Shown here: positions 27,101 through 38,576 of the stretch, one piece after another
Numbering within the stretch: the stretch's first letter is position 1
Layout of the letters: each line of letters starts with the position of its first letter
Source of the DNA: Nymphaea colorata
Lineage: Eukaryota > Streptophyta > Magnoliopsida > Nymphaeales > Nymphaeaceae
NCBI RefSeq assembly: GCF_008831285.2
Contig: NC_045149.1
Location: 13,790,629 to 13,854,628 of the forward strand
Direction of reading: 5' to 3'
DNA: 64,000 nucleotides
Notes under the pieces: generated by a model
Database searches by the model: none
The model's input: the letters and a program-made list of their open reading frames with translations, nothing else
What the model was told of the DNA's origin: nothing
Program-made: the position numbers and the translations under genes

Positions 27101-27620
27101 CGTTAATTTGCTCCAAGTATCCCAATCACATTCAATGAAATATGCGTGCTTAAATGATTGAAATGGCAAGTTCGTATGGTTACAAATGGGATATATGTTG
27201 TAGTTAGATCTCTTGTAGTTAATCCAATTAGTTGAACTTGTTGTTATATTTATAGTGAACGATATTGAAATCACAAGTTCGTATTAGCACGAGTGAGATT
27301 TAAGTAATTCATTTAATCATGCATATTTAATTGAATACAAGTATTTATGAAAACGATTGTGATTCAAGTCATTCAATTGATCCCTTATAGTTAACCTAAT
27401 GTGCCTTACCGTTTATTACTTCTATAAAAAAACGATTTAAATGACTGAAATCATAAGTTCATATAATCGAAAGAATTCAACTCGGCGTTACTAAACGATT
27501 GAAATCAGTTGTTCATATAAACATGAGTGGGATTTAAGTGATTCATTTGATCATACATATTTAATTGAATGTGTTTAACTTGTTAATACATCCAGTTTGA
27601 ATGATTTATTGGATCGAAAT
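18180..27620. repeat. Higher-order satellite: about 114-bp monomers in alternating orientation blocks
   Basis: The whole 9.4 kb consists of diverged copies of one unit of about 110-115 bp. In one orientation it carries the core GATTGAAATCACAAGTT, preceded by CACTTGTTATTACAT; in the other orientation the reverse complement AACTTGTGATTTCAATC. Inverted cores occur near 18204, 18319 and 18430, direct cores near 18575, 18690, 18797 and 18915, inverted ones near 19070, 19180, 19308, 19420 and 19530, then direct again. About five inverted plus four direct monomers make a higher-order unit of about 1.05-1.1 kb. The marker TTAATTTGCTC recurs at about 18854, 19904, 21302, 22399, 23624, 24337, 25708 and 27107, so units of 0.7-1.4 kb exist. 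Higher-order copies are nearly identical while monomers within one differ strongly. No frame is open beyond about 60 codons. The array is cut at 27620 by a Copia element and resumes at about 57835. Confidence 0.9.
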
Positions 27621-27844
27621 TGTTGAAGCATGTTAGATGGGTTTCGGGACCGGGTTTTTGTCCATACCCGATCCATTGTATAGCCCTTGTTGGGCCTTAC
27701 TTAAAGATTGTAACCCTAATTTTAAGTGTATTAATGAAATCTTAAGAGAGAGAGAGTCTGGTTGCTAGTGGGCACCAGTTCCTCCTCATCCGTGGTTTTT
27801 TCCCTCTTATTGAGGGTTTTTCCACGTTACATCGTGTTTCTACA
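27621..27844 (+). mobile_element. 5' LTR (224 bp)
   Basis: Begins TGTTGAAGCATG and ends TTTCTACA, immediately before the primer-binding site, so the TG...CA ends are well placed. The first 93 bp match the truncated 3' LTR at 57744-57836. A GA run (AGAGAGAGAG) lies mid-LTR. Confidence 0.9.
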
Positions 27845-27857
27845 TGGTATCAAAGCC
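27845..27857 (+). other. Primer-binding site (initiator tRNA-Met type)
   Basis: TGGTATCAAAGCC directly follows the LTR. It differs from the common plant motif TGGTATCAGAGC at one position. Confidence 0.88.
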
Positions 27858-28684
27858 AACGGGTGGGAAAGTTTTTTGGCGGTCTTGGAGTTCCAGTCAT
27901 AACTCGCTGCTGCTGCCGCCACCACCACCTGGCTGCATCGCTCTCCACCCTTGCCTGACATTGTATTTCCTCTGTCGTGAGTTCCGGCAAGGTCTGCCAG
28001 ATTCACCGTCGTCGTTTGTGGTTTATGCCCCCGACGGAGTCCGTTCTGGTGCCACTCTATGAAGCTTTGTCGTCACCCATCGCCTGAGCTTCCGCCTCTA
28101 CCGTGGAGTTCTGACGCCGTCTACCAGCTCCGCTCAACTCTCTATTGTTGGTGTTCTGCTTCATCCGACGTCGCCTGCCTTTGCTCCAGCCGACGTCGCC
28201 TGCCTCTGCTCCGCCCGACATTGCTGTCGCCTGCCTCTGCTCTGCCTGACATTGCCATCGCCTACCTCTGCTCCGTCCGACGTCGCCTGCCTTTGCTCCG
28301 CCCAACGTCGCCTGGCTCTGCTCCGCCCGACATTGCCGTCGCCTGCCTCTGCTCCGCCCGACGTTCTCGTGCCCTCTGTTGATGTCCAGGCCGACGCTAT
28401 TCCTGTCTGCTCCGCCTGACACCACTCCCTGCTCCGCCCGACCTGTCTGCTCCACCCGACGCTACTCATTCCTGTCTGCTCCGCCTGTCTGCTCCGTCCG
28501 ACCTACCACCGGTGCCAGGCATCGCCTTCCAGGTCTGTCGTGCCCCTTGCTGCCGCCGGTGAGCCTTTTTTTTCTCCCGTGCCACTTGCATCCGCCAGTG
28601 CCCTTTTGGTTGTTGTCGTTAGTGCCCTTTTTGGTTGTTGGCTGGTGCTGTTCCGGTTATCGTTGCAAGGTTGGGTCCGTGGTC
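27858..28684 (+). repeat. GC-rich Copia leader with an imperfect minisatellite
   Basis: The leader between the primer site and the gag start is far more GC-rich than its surroundings. Between about 28165 and 28370 a unit of roughly 30 bp built on CGCCTGCCTCTGCTCCGCCC repeats about six times, with variants ending GACATTGCC or GACGT. Further CTGCTCCGCC copies follow to about 28500. Both strands are open for over 100 codons here, but this is a by-product of the GC-rich repeat. Such leaders normally hold the packaging signal. Confidence 0.7.
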
Positions 28685-29650
28685 ATGGCCGCGTCTTCCT
28701 CTTCAACCATCAACAATGACCAAACTGAAATCGGGGCTTATAGAACCGAGAGCATTCCTGTTCAAGTCACTACCATTCGTCTTACCAAGGACAATTATCT
28801 TAAGTGATCTACCGCCATCACCATGGGCATAGCTGGTTGAGGCCGTATTGCATATGTGAATGGGAGTAAAGTTGAACCTGCTGCAAACAGTATGGTTGGG
28901 ATACTTGGTTTCTTGAGGACAACCAAGTGAAAACTTGGATTGTTAATTCGGTGTCGTCTGATATTCAATCTCTCATTCTTCGTAAGAAGACTGCGAGAGA
29001 TATGTGGATTATTTTGGAACAGATGTATGGCCAGAAGAAGAGGAAGGTTCGTGTGTATCAACTGATGAAGGATGTGTATGCTCTCAGGCAAGGGGATCTC
29101 TCAGTTGCAGATTTCTATAGAGCTCTAACATCCAAATGGGAGGATCTTGACTACCATTCTAAGGCTACTTGGCACTGTCCTAACGACCAGATGCAGTATG
29201 TTGCCAAAGAGTGCGAGAATAGGATATTTCTGTTCTTAGCAGGACTAAACGATGAATTTGAAAATATCAGGAGTCAGATTCTTAACTCTGAAGAATCCTG
29301 CAGTATTGAAGATGTTTACTCCCGTGTTGAGGCTGAAGAATAGAGAAGGCTGGTAACCCCTGGGGGAAAGAGGGATCACATATCCTATAATGAGAGATCT
29401 GCACTTGTTAGACGTGGTTCTGGAAGTGCTCCCAAACCTCTTCGTAGATGCACTCACTGCAAGAAGACTGGTCATACTGTGGATTTCTGTTGGGATCTTC
29501 ACCCAGAAAAAAGGGGTAACCGGGCGAGATCTTCTAGTGAATAGACACCTGTGTCGAAGGATACCAAATCTAGTGGAGGCAAGTTTTCCATTTCTGCTGA
29601 ACAACTTCGTGAACTGCGGCTGGCCCTGGTTCCTGGCCTCCCTGTAGGAA
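28685..29650 (+). pseudogene. Copia gag (degenerate)
   Basis: The frame starts at an ATG near 28685 (MAASSSSTINNDQTE). It contains LTKDNYLK, then a TGA in place of the tryptophan codon expected after this motif, and another stop a little further on. A frameshift follows near 28880-28930. The UBN2-type gag core is then open (KTWIVNSVSSDIQSLILRKK, VADFYRALTSKWEDLDY, FLAGLNDEFENIRSQI). A CCHC zinc knuckle CTHCKKTGHTVDFC lies at about 29451-29493. After it, frame is lost at a TAG near 29543. Gag would form the virus-like particle and bind element RNA. The downstream protease is 24.6 kb away because of the inserted DNA. Confidence 0.88.
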
Positions 29651-29689
29651 GGTCTACATCATTGCACTTGCCACCATTTGTGGCCCAGA

Positions 29690-29772
29690 GGCGTAACACC
29701 TAGAACATGAGACTCAAACCTAGATCTTTTGAGTGTAAACCACCATGCTACCTAGTTAAACTATGCCCCTTG
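29690..29772 (-). repeat. Candidate tRNA-derived SINE head with A and B boxes
   Basis: On the minus strand the sequence starts near GGGGCATAGTTTAACTAGG. It has an A-box-like TAGTTTAACTAGG (29751-29763) and a B-box-like GGTTTGAGTCT (29711-29721) about 30 bp apart, the spacing of RNA polymerase III internal promoters. No good tRNA cloverleaf forms, so a tRNA gene is unlikely. The 3' end of the element is not clear and no target duplication was found. It lies at or close to the left breakpoint of the DNA inserted into the Copia element. Confidence 0.4.
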
Positions 29773-30074
29773 AAGCATTTATTGCACAGTCAAATACTGG
29801 TGAAAGCTATGTGGCACCACCACAAGTGCGACAAAAGGTTGTGCACTTTAATTTCATATGTTCTTTGAAGGTTGTCCAAGCGCCTTCCCCTATGTTTGAA
29901 TGGCAAGAGTATGTCTGAGACAAAAGGTCCGAGTCACGCGTTCTTCTCCATCATTCAGACATATAGCTCGACATACTTAACAGATTGAGCCTTCTCTAAA
30001 TGAATAATTTTCTAAAGGGACTGGAGAATTCAAATGGAGTATGGGAAACAAGCAGCGACACGTTCAAAATCATT

Positions 30075-31038
30075 CTGGTTAAGAGAAACAAATAATTTTC
30101 TCCGGATCAGGATTCACCTGTATCGATCATTCTGATTATTATGTCCCCATTGACCTGTGACATCGCAAGCTTTGCCTCCAGCTCACCGAACACAACTTGC
30201 AAGAATTCTCATGGACATGTCATATGTGGTCTAAGAACTGGATGAGGGAAAACCAATAGGATTATGGGATATTCTGCCAAACATGAAATAGTGTGTCAGG
30301 TTATCTTCAGTTACAGATTCCGGAAATCCCCTGAGGACCAAGAAAAAAAATTTACTGGACAATGTGTTTGCCTCTTTCGTTGTGAGCATGGTAGCAAATC
30401 CTCATAGGCAGTGCTTATACACATGAATTAATGACACCCGCGCACTGCCCTCACTGTACAATAAAATCATAGATTAAGTGATTCCTTTCTGAAGTTAATG
30501 AAACAAGTACAAGCGACTTTCTTGCCATGGAATAACGGATGACAATAACTTCAGGTGGTTTGCATCCTCATAATTTTCTCCTTCAACTTCGTTGCTGCTA
30601 CTCAATGTACTTCCCATGTATACAACATGTGCCTAGCTAGGAGATACACCCAATAAGCTAAAGGTTGGATACCAAAATGTCTACAATTTCTTTGGAAAAG
30701 AAAAATAGAATGTAGTAAGAAAGCAATCTAATTCTCGGTAAACTCTTAAATTCATGGAAAACTGGACTCAAAATTCATTTGGTTTTGGAAATGCTCAATT
30801 ACGCCCAACAATTCTATGAAATCTATTTCGATGGTCTTTTATCACAAGAACTTTATCAATATAATTCTTGTTATTAACAGATAGTAACAACTAAGAAGAG
30901 GTCAATAAATTTTAACTACTAATCATGGAGTATCATATCAAGTATACGTACCTTTGGCGCTTTACTTGAAGCCCCATGGAGGACAGAAGTAGAGACCAGG
31001 AAGAAGAGGAGCAGCCTGGTTTCTTCCATGGGCGACAT
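30075..31038 (-). pseudogene. Subtilisin-like protease 5' fragment
   Basis: Exon 1 (31038-30952) encodes an N-terminal signal peptide (MSPMEETRLLLFFLVSTSVL, then HGASSKAPK) and ends in a good donor AAG/GTACGT. Exon 2 begins about 30632 after an AG and continues in phase with AHVVYMGS, then HLKLLSSVIPWQES, the start of the inhibitor I9 prodomain. A third block near 30450-30370 reads SLIHVYKHCL, stop, GFATMLTTKEANTLS, the end of the I9 domain. Near 30130 DIIIRMIDTGES matches the region around the catalytic aspartate (D-T-G). Stops interrupt it and the His and Ser parts of the triad are absent. A complete plant subtilase has about 750 residues; only about the first 150 are represented. Introns are retained, so it came as genomic DNA, not cDNA. 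Confidence 0.75.
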
Positions 31039-33660
31039 CGAGATTAATGGTGTTCTTCCTCCTCCTGGAGGCCTTATTTGTAGCTGTGATCATGTGGGAA
31101 AAGGCCAAAACGAATTTGTGTGAGCTGTATGGAGTAGAACCATGTTGTGGCCAAGTTAGAAAATTTGACTTATTGATGCTTTAGTCCTGGGGATCTTTTC
31201 TTTTTCTTTACTTTATTTCTTTATTTTTTTCCTCATTTTATTTTTCAAGAGGATTAAGACAGTGGGCAGATATATTATTCCAACAAAGCATGCCTTGTCT
31301 TCTTCCTTTTCTTCCCCGTATATATGAAAGACTTACTTGACATTATGCCATGATCTTCAACCGGCTTGAAACATTGTGTTGCACACACACACACACATGG
31401 GAACTAGACTGGTTGAGACTGAAATAATCAGGTTTAGTTTAGTTGGGATATCAAATCAGGTTGTTACTGTTGTTGTTTTGACAGAGATTGACCCATTAGG
31501 CAACAAATAGCTAACAGAATAAAATGAATAGGAGTGTGTTTGATAAGAGGAACATTGTGTGCTTGTAAAATGTATTTCAAAAGCTTTATATCATTGTTTC
31601 AAAACACAATGTGTAATCATGTCTAATGTCTAATTGTTGACATTATGTTATGTTAACTTTTACGTCATGTATTTTGAAAACGTATCCCAACAATACACAA
31701 AATTTGTGGCAATGTGGTATTGGTAATGAGGAGGAAATGTTGCAACAAGATAATAAAAGAATGTATTTTTTTTACTTAATTTATTGTGGCCGATCCGAGA
31801 CCAACCGCGTATGAGATTACCGCATTGAGAACAGAAAAAAAAAAGTCGAACTCCTTTGAAGTGGACTTCCCCACTTTTTCATTTTACCATCGCCACAAGA
31901 ATTCTATTAGTGATGAGCCATTGTACTTCAAGACCTTCAAGTTGAAGGATGATGAGTCAACATGAAGGCATGTGTTCTTCACAAGACATTCACAGAGAGT
32001 TATTTAACCAAAAGTGGAAAAAAAATAACAAAAGGAAGAAAAAAAAGAAGTCCAGGCTTCATGCATCCAACTGTTTGATGCTTCTGAAGTTGGCACAAAA
32101 ACCAAAGAAAGCATCTTCCATTGGGGAAAATTGAATTTAATCAAAAGAATATTCACATTGAGCAGCAACTCTTTCTTTTGTTTAGGATAAGCAACATGTT
32201 TTTCCAATTTAAAGAAGAAGAGGGAAAAAACAATCAAACCTCTTTCAACTGTATTGAAATAAGAGACATTAAGTGCAGCTTCCTGAAATCAGGGTGGGAA
32301 GAGGAGATGGGGGTGACAAGCAAGTGCAAATATTTGCCAGCGACGAAGAAGACTGAAATCTAGACCTTTTCCTTCTTTTGGCCTTGCCCTGCTCCTTTGG
32401 TGCCATCACGTGCTTTAAGCCCTCCTTCTCCCTTTCAAATCTATGATTTTTTCTCATGATGTTGTCTTTGTAAGCAGCATGGCGGTTGGCTTCTTTCTAG
32501 AGGGCCCCATTAAATTTAACAGGTCTAGTCCTCCCATGGTTCTTCATTGCATGTAGAAAGTGTTTGATTGCCATTTTCAAAATGTTGAAAGCAAGAACAC
32601 CTTGTTCGTGCATGTTCTGAAAGACATAAGGATAAACATTGTCATTTAAAACCACATTTTAAATAGTTCTGGTAAATAAACTGAATGATGTTTTCAAATT
32701 TTTTAGAACAGCTTTATAAATATAAAGAAAACAATATACGGTAATGAAAAAGGTGTGAAATTTTAGAATTAATTGGATTTTAGAAAATAGAATAGCGCAA
32801 AATAACATTGCTATTGAATATTATAGTACAACAATTACTGCCTTGTTCATAATAGATAAAAATAGCATTTTTTTCCTCATAAACCGCATCTTCTATTTCA
32901 GGAAAATCTTACATGCAACGACATTTTATATTTTACTAAATGACAAGACAGTGGCCACTGTGTCTCAACTTTCTAACTCTTCCACTGATTTGCATATGAG
33001 TGAAAAAGACAAACCTGGTAGCTCTTTGCAATTTACATCTTCAAATGTACTCTCATAGAACGTCACAGGTGTTCTTGTGGGGCTAGTTGCCAAATATAAT
33101 TTTCAGTAACCACTCAATGAGTGAACAAATGGCAAGCCCTCAACCCAATAGCTAACACTCTCTAAAGAACTAGAAACAGCATTGTCATTCCCCATGTGGC
33201 TAAGTTGGAAACTAGCACATCAACTTTGCTTCTCTTGCACCAATACTTGAGAGGTCCAGCAAACAACAGTTGAATAACTTTGATTTTTAAAAGTATGTCA
33301 AGAATACATAGCAGAAATATATGAAGAATGCCAAATTCAACTATCTGCAATAAAAAAATGAAAAAAGAAAAAAGATGAACCCAGTACATGTGCCATCACA
33401 AATTGAGCTTTATACCTAAACAAGTTTAATTATACAAACTCAAATGCAAATCCCTATCTAAAGTTTTCCAAATAATCTACTAATCCTGAAAAGCAACATA
33501 AGATCATAATTCAGTACACAACAGCAAGTAACCAAATCTAAACAACAACAAAAATGTGCATAGACAATCACTCGCACACACAAGATGCTTAGTCGATCCT
33601 CATCCAACTCCAAGGCCACGAGGCAATTCAGCAACATGCAAAGATCGTTTGAGCAAGTGT
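31039..33660. other. No gene recognised
   Basis: The first few hundred bases may be the promoter side of the captured subtilase fragment. There is a short CA microsatellite at about 31381-31398. The rest has only short frames without motifs. Confidence 0.45.
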
Positions 33661-33676
33661 CTCATCAAGAACAAAA

Positions 33677-33880
33677 ATGTGACTCACCTTTGACCATGTC
33701 ATGGCACTGCAGCAGCACATGAGCATCGTGCTTCTGCCACTTGACGATCGCCTGATCTTCCCAAACCCTATTGCCACTCCAAATCATGAAGACAACTCTG
33801 CCGGCCAGAGCAGGCATCATCTTGCCAGAGAATGGGGAAAACACTTGGACCAGACCATCTCAATTCCAAGAGGTCGCACT
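33677..33880 (-). pseudogene. Unidentified exon-like minus-strand segment
   Basis: A minus-strand frame reads FSGKMMPALAGRVVFMIWSG, then NRVWEDQAIVKWQKHDAHVL and LQCHDMVK, ending at a good splice donor (AAAG/GTGAGT at about 33677). The composition (W, H, D, C) looks like a folded protein rather than random translation. The 5' part of the frame contains a stop, and I do not recognise the family. The plus-strand frame over the same bases has low-information content. It may be another captured gene fragment. Confidence 0.4.
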
Positions 33881-34059
33881 ACAATCTTGTACGGACTTGC
33901 TTAAGAAGTCACTAAAATAGAGGAAAAAGAAAGCTGACCAATTTAAGGAACAAAAGAATAAATGGCCATCAGAAGGATGAGCAAGCATAAAGAGAAACCA
34001 AAGATTTGCACAAAATAGTAAGTCCAAAATTTTTTTCCACTTGATTTGAAATGTAAACA

Positions 34060-34530
34060 CTTCAAATTGCAAATGAGGATCATAAAACTCCATGGTCCAA
34101 TGCAGCCACCGATGTTTCATCTTTGAAGGCTCGTTGACTATGTATCACTTCAGATGGATGACCAGAGTGATGCACTGCTTGTTCTCTCCTTCCATATTTT
34201 TCTATCTGCAACATAGTACTCAAAATGCAGTTAAATATCAGGCACCTCAATCTTCAAAATTGCCAAATCGCTTGGAGTCCAAGATTTGCTAACAACCCAA
34301 GATGCTGATAATGCTGACACAAGGTGTTGAATTGTCAATCCTATTGATTGTTCAACTATTTGCAGAAAATAATAATACATCCTAATAAAAAATTCTCTTC
34401 GACATGCATGCTTGAAACAAGACAAGAAAGGGGTGACAACATCATCACAGAATCGAAGTCTTGCCAGACCTCCACGCACCTTTGCTTCACCACAATTCAT
34501 GCATGGATGCATGGTTTTCTGCATGATATC
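34060..34530 (-). other. Possible further exons of the same unidentified minus-strand gene
   Basis: A minus-strand frame at 34231-34524 (containing LARLRFCDDVVTPFLSCFKH and LVSALSASWVVSKSW) is followed, after an AG at about 34212, by IEKYGRREQAVHHSGHPSEV and VIHSQRAFKDETSVAALDHG near 34090-34205. The strings look protein-like and lie upstream in sense of the exon-like segment at 33677-33880. No family is recognised and the splice structure is a guess. Confidence 0.3.
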
Positions 34531-34699
34531 ATCATTATGTCACACAAATACTGATTAATGGCTCATGTTGGCTTGTAGATGAACTTTCAACTTCAAAAAT
34601 GGCAAAAATTTCATAACGACAACCAAATGGATTCATGTGGACTAAGAGAAACTTGATTGGCTGTACAAAAAATGATGAAGGATATGCACAAGGGATTTT

Positions 34700-34785
34700 C
34701 AAGCCCTTCGCTCCCTCCCTCTCTCTCCCTCTCTCTCTCTCTCTCATGTATAAGCCCCGACTTAATCTCTCTCTCTTATATATGT
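34700..34785. repeat. (CT)n microsatellite
   Basis: Imperfect CTCTCTCTC/CCCTCTCTCC runs around 34716-34745 and again near 34768-34778. Confidence 0.85.
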
Positions 34786-34789
34786 AAGC

Positions 34790-37700
34790 CGATGTTAAAT
34801 ATGCCAACATATATAACAGTCAAGAAGAATACTTTTGTGTATATAGACAACGTAGCGTGTTAAGTTCTAAACTATTTCATTGCATTTATGAAGTGCCCGT
34901 GCATTTCATTTTGTTGCTTCGTTATTAGTTTGAGCCTTCCCCAACTTCTACGATAATATAAGCAATTGTGTGACTGGGTCCACTGGGATTGGATTCTTCT
35001 AGAGATAAGTTGGATAAGGAAATATGTATGTGGAAATTTACATGTGAAGGAGCCAATGGGAAGTTTTGTGTTTGCTCCTCCCTTTTGAAAGATGAACCAT
35101 GAGTCCCTTTTTACGATCTGAAGTTTTTTCTTTTATTGTCTCTTATAGTCACTTTCGTCCTAAAATTAATTGATTTTCTGCAGATCAAGTAGTTCCTTGT
35201 GCCGTGTTTCACTTTCACCTTCTTAATTTATTTTTGTTTTTTTTAAACATTTCAATTGGAGATTGGCCTCAGGTAAGTTCATTGATGTATTATACTTGGA
35301 TTTGTGTTGATGCTAGCTTCTAACTAGTTTAACAAGACAGGGTAATGTTGAATTGAGATGGATATTTCTCTTTAAATGAAGTTTCTTAATAATAAGTGAA
35401 TGTGAATGTTTTATTTCAGTGTTTTATAGCATGAGATGGCTCATTCACTAAGCCATTATCTGCGCTGAAACTTTAACTATGCAAATGGGAAACCGACGTT
35501 TGAGAACTTCTGAGTTCTGAATTTTGATATTTTAATTGAAGGAATCATGCTTCTCTCATGAGCTTCAGTTTTTTGAAAATCTAGTTTTTTGGTTATATAA
35601 CCTACACCACTTTTTGAAGGCTTTTTTTTTATTCATTTTCTTCAAACTTTTAGGGTTTTGGAATGTCCACTTTGTAACATCTGTTTGTGCATTGGCTTCT
35701 TTTTTCAATTTCTATTCCGGATGATTTTTTCTCTTTCCATGGTTTCAGAAAGAATTACCTAATTAATAGATATTCATGAATAGACAAAATTTTCCCGACT
35801 GCTCTATATTTTTGGTAGCTCATCTTAATGGAGTTTTTATTGATTGACATTTTGAGTACCATTTATCATTGTCATGTATGCCTAGGCAGGTATAGCAGGA
35901 AAATTCATAGCAGAAAAAGTGCAACCTCAGATATGGGTGTGACAGAATGTATATATATATATCTGTATATCTGCATATAAAGAGAAAGACTTGTGATTTC
36001 TGAATTTCCTCAGAAGCATTTGAAGAAAGTGTTTCATGGTCTAGATTTTCTTGTCATGGTTGATGGGTTTGAACTTTTTAAATGAGTGTTCTTTTCAGAA
36101 AAAAATACATTAGTAGAGCTATTTTATCTAACCATTTTCATGCATAGCTTTCACATGCCTATTTCATTTAGGTGCCACTTGAAAGTTTAACCTAGATCTC
36201 TGCATTGCATTTTGCAAACAAATAATCACTGGCTTTTTTTTTTCCTGTTAGTACAGATTAGTTGCCAAGCATGTAGTAGTTGCTATTTTTCCTAAGCTTG
36301 TTTAGCATACATCCCATTTGAGAATGAACTGGCACCTTTCTTTGAGAAGTTTTTTATTTTCATGCATCATGTCTGTAGTGATAGTAGTCCAAGGAAGTTG
36401 AAAATTCTTGCTCAATAATGTTTTGAGTTATGACAGCAGTTGGAGTGATTGTTGCACTGAAATTATGAAAGAATTCTAAATTTTCCACAGAAATGGAACT
36501 GCCTAAAGAAAAAGGAACTCAATCAGATGAATATGAATGAGTTGACAAATAATTTTTTTGAAGTTGATATTTATTCACTCAAATTGTTTAGTTTAGGATC
36601 ATTTGTTTACTCTTCTAGTATTTACAAGTATTAAAAAGCCTATTCAGCATTGTTGTCTCTAATTCTTCATTCTTAGTTGCTAAGATGTATCCCATATGAT
36701 ATCTATTATGAAACTGATACTGATACTTTATGGAGATCTGTTCTTTTCTTGAGACAGCTAATCGATATGTGTGTGTGCAGGATTAGACACGTATATGGTG
36801 TGTGCAAGAATAGACACCTAGATGGCAAATGCCTTTGTTCCTATTCTTTGATTAGGCCCCACTTTACGTACTGGGAGAAATTGTGTCGGCAAATGTTATT
36901 TATTCAATTTAATTAGTAGATATTTTTATCGTGCTCTGTTTAGTGGGACACTGTTGTCGATTAGTTACAGTGAAACTTTTATGTGTTTCTTTAAGAGTTG
37001 AAAAATGAAACTGGTTAGATTTGACGAAAAGTGAAAACCTCATTGTAGAAACTCAGATATTTCTAATCTAAAGCATGTTTTCTTATGATTAAGTAAGAGG
37101 AAACACAAACTTACAGGCTTTGTTTGGATAAAAAAAGCATCACTGCTTGGGCATTTTGAGAGACCTGATGTGAGGCCAAATGAAAAGCTGTATATAGTAA
37201 TATCTCCTTGCATGCTTGCGGAGACTTTTTTTTGTCTTTTTTTGAAAATGCTACATTTGCACCCGCACTCAGACAACACTTTTTCCCATGTGTTTTATTC
37301 CCTTTTGCATTTCCTGTCTGATAAGCTAAAAAGAAGAAGATGATCTTTTTGCCTCATTTCCTGAGTTTTCCATATCATATTTCATTACGGCTGCTTCATG
37401 ACATTAAGTGAATGGAACATATAAATAAAATGAGATTTTTCACTGGGAGTTCAAAGATTCATAAAATGATCCTGAATGAAAGAGGGAAAAAAAATATAAA
37501 CATGTATAAACTGGATCACTATTTTATTTAATTCATGAGATTATGCTTACTTGATCATCCATAACATTTACATAATATGAAAATCTGGAGTTATTTCATT
37601 TCAAATGTTATTTCCTTGTATTGTTGCTATTAAGATGCTCAAGCTTGGGCCTTCAATGCCAATGGTCACCTATTCTCAAGTTGGTTGCTAAATACTTTTA

Positions 37701-38570
37701 TCTGTTTAATTATATTTGGGCCTGCCTATTGTACTTAGGTTTTATTCTCCTATCTTCTCCTAGCTCCGAATATTGCTTAGATTTTTTTATATAATTCTGA
37801 TTATCTTGCATTTGCGGTTAGGACTTATGGCCTAATTTTGCTGATGCCTGGTTAAATTTGTCATGAGAAAGAAATTACTATTTTTGCGTTGGTAAAGTAA
37901 TTAACATAAATATCAAATGAGGCATTGAAACAGGACTACAAAAACGGAAAAGCCACCTTCTTTTATGAGAGCATAGCAGCAAATTCGGATGTAAGCTTTG
38001 GTGCAGCTTAAGAGGGCGTATTTGATCTTGTCTTGTAACAATTTTGCTGCCCATTTACCACTGCCATAGAGGTTATGTTCCAAATAGTCTATAACATGTT
38101 TGAAGCTCATAGTTATGATGTTATAAATCAACTAGCTTAAATTTTGTAACATCCATTGGGTTTGATCTGCACATATTAAGTGATATACCTTTTTTCTCCT
38201 GCTTAGTTGTATAAGCTCAGATGTAGGGGAAATATACACTACTAATTGGTTGATAATGACCCATGAGTATCTAAACTTCTAAAGCGTTGGCAAAAATTTT
38301 GTTATGAAACTATAAGTCCTTCCAAAATCCAAACATGTGGAGTGCTATATAAATTATTAATGAGGCAATAAGTGACAACAGCACTATTTTATTATTTGAA
38401 GGAACTAAAATTCAGAAAAGAAAAAGTGACTCTTTGAACTTTGAATTCAAAGCATTATTTTATTATTTTTTTGTTTGTACTCAATGATGACAATCTATGG
38501 ATTCACCTATATAAACCCCGGCTAAGGTTGCAAAATGGGAGGTGAATAATCCGAGGAATATCACAGGTAT
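34790..38570. other. Long AT-rich stretch, no gene recognised
   Basis: T-rich on the plus strand with many TTTTNCAG-like strings, resembling intron sequence of a plus-strand gene. The strongest pseudo-acceptor is GTGTGTGCAG at about 36771-36780. No exon between such sites gives a recognisable protein. It could include introns of the gene that supplied the JMJ fragment at 40255, but nothing shows this directly. Confidence 0.4.
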
Positions 38571-38576
38571 TTTCAA

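Noticed and set aside
18180-27620. CRISPR-like array or coding repeat interpretation of the satellite
   Set aside because: There are no unique spacers of constant length and no open frames; the array is a eukaryotic satellite of degenerate monomers.
28057-28469. Long open frames of 100-130 codons on both strands in the GC-rich Copia leader
   Set aside because: They consist of translated copies of a GC-rich minisatellite (Arg/Gly/Ala/Glu or Pro/Ser/Cys/Leu monotony) and lie in the untranslated leader of the retroelement.
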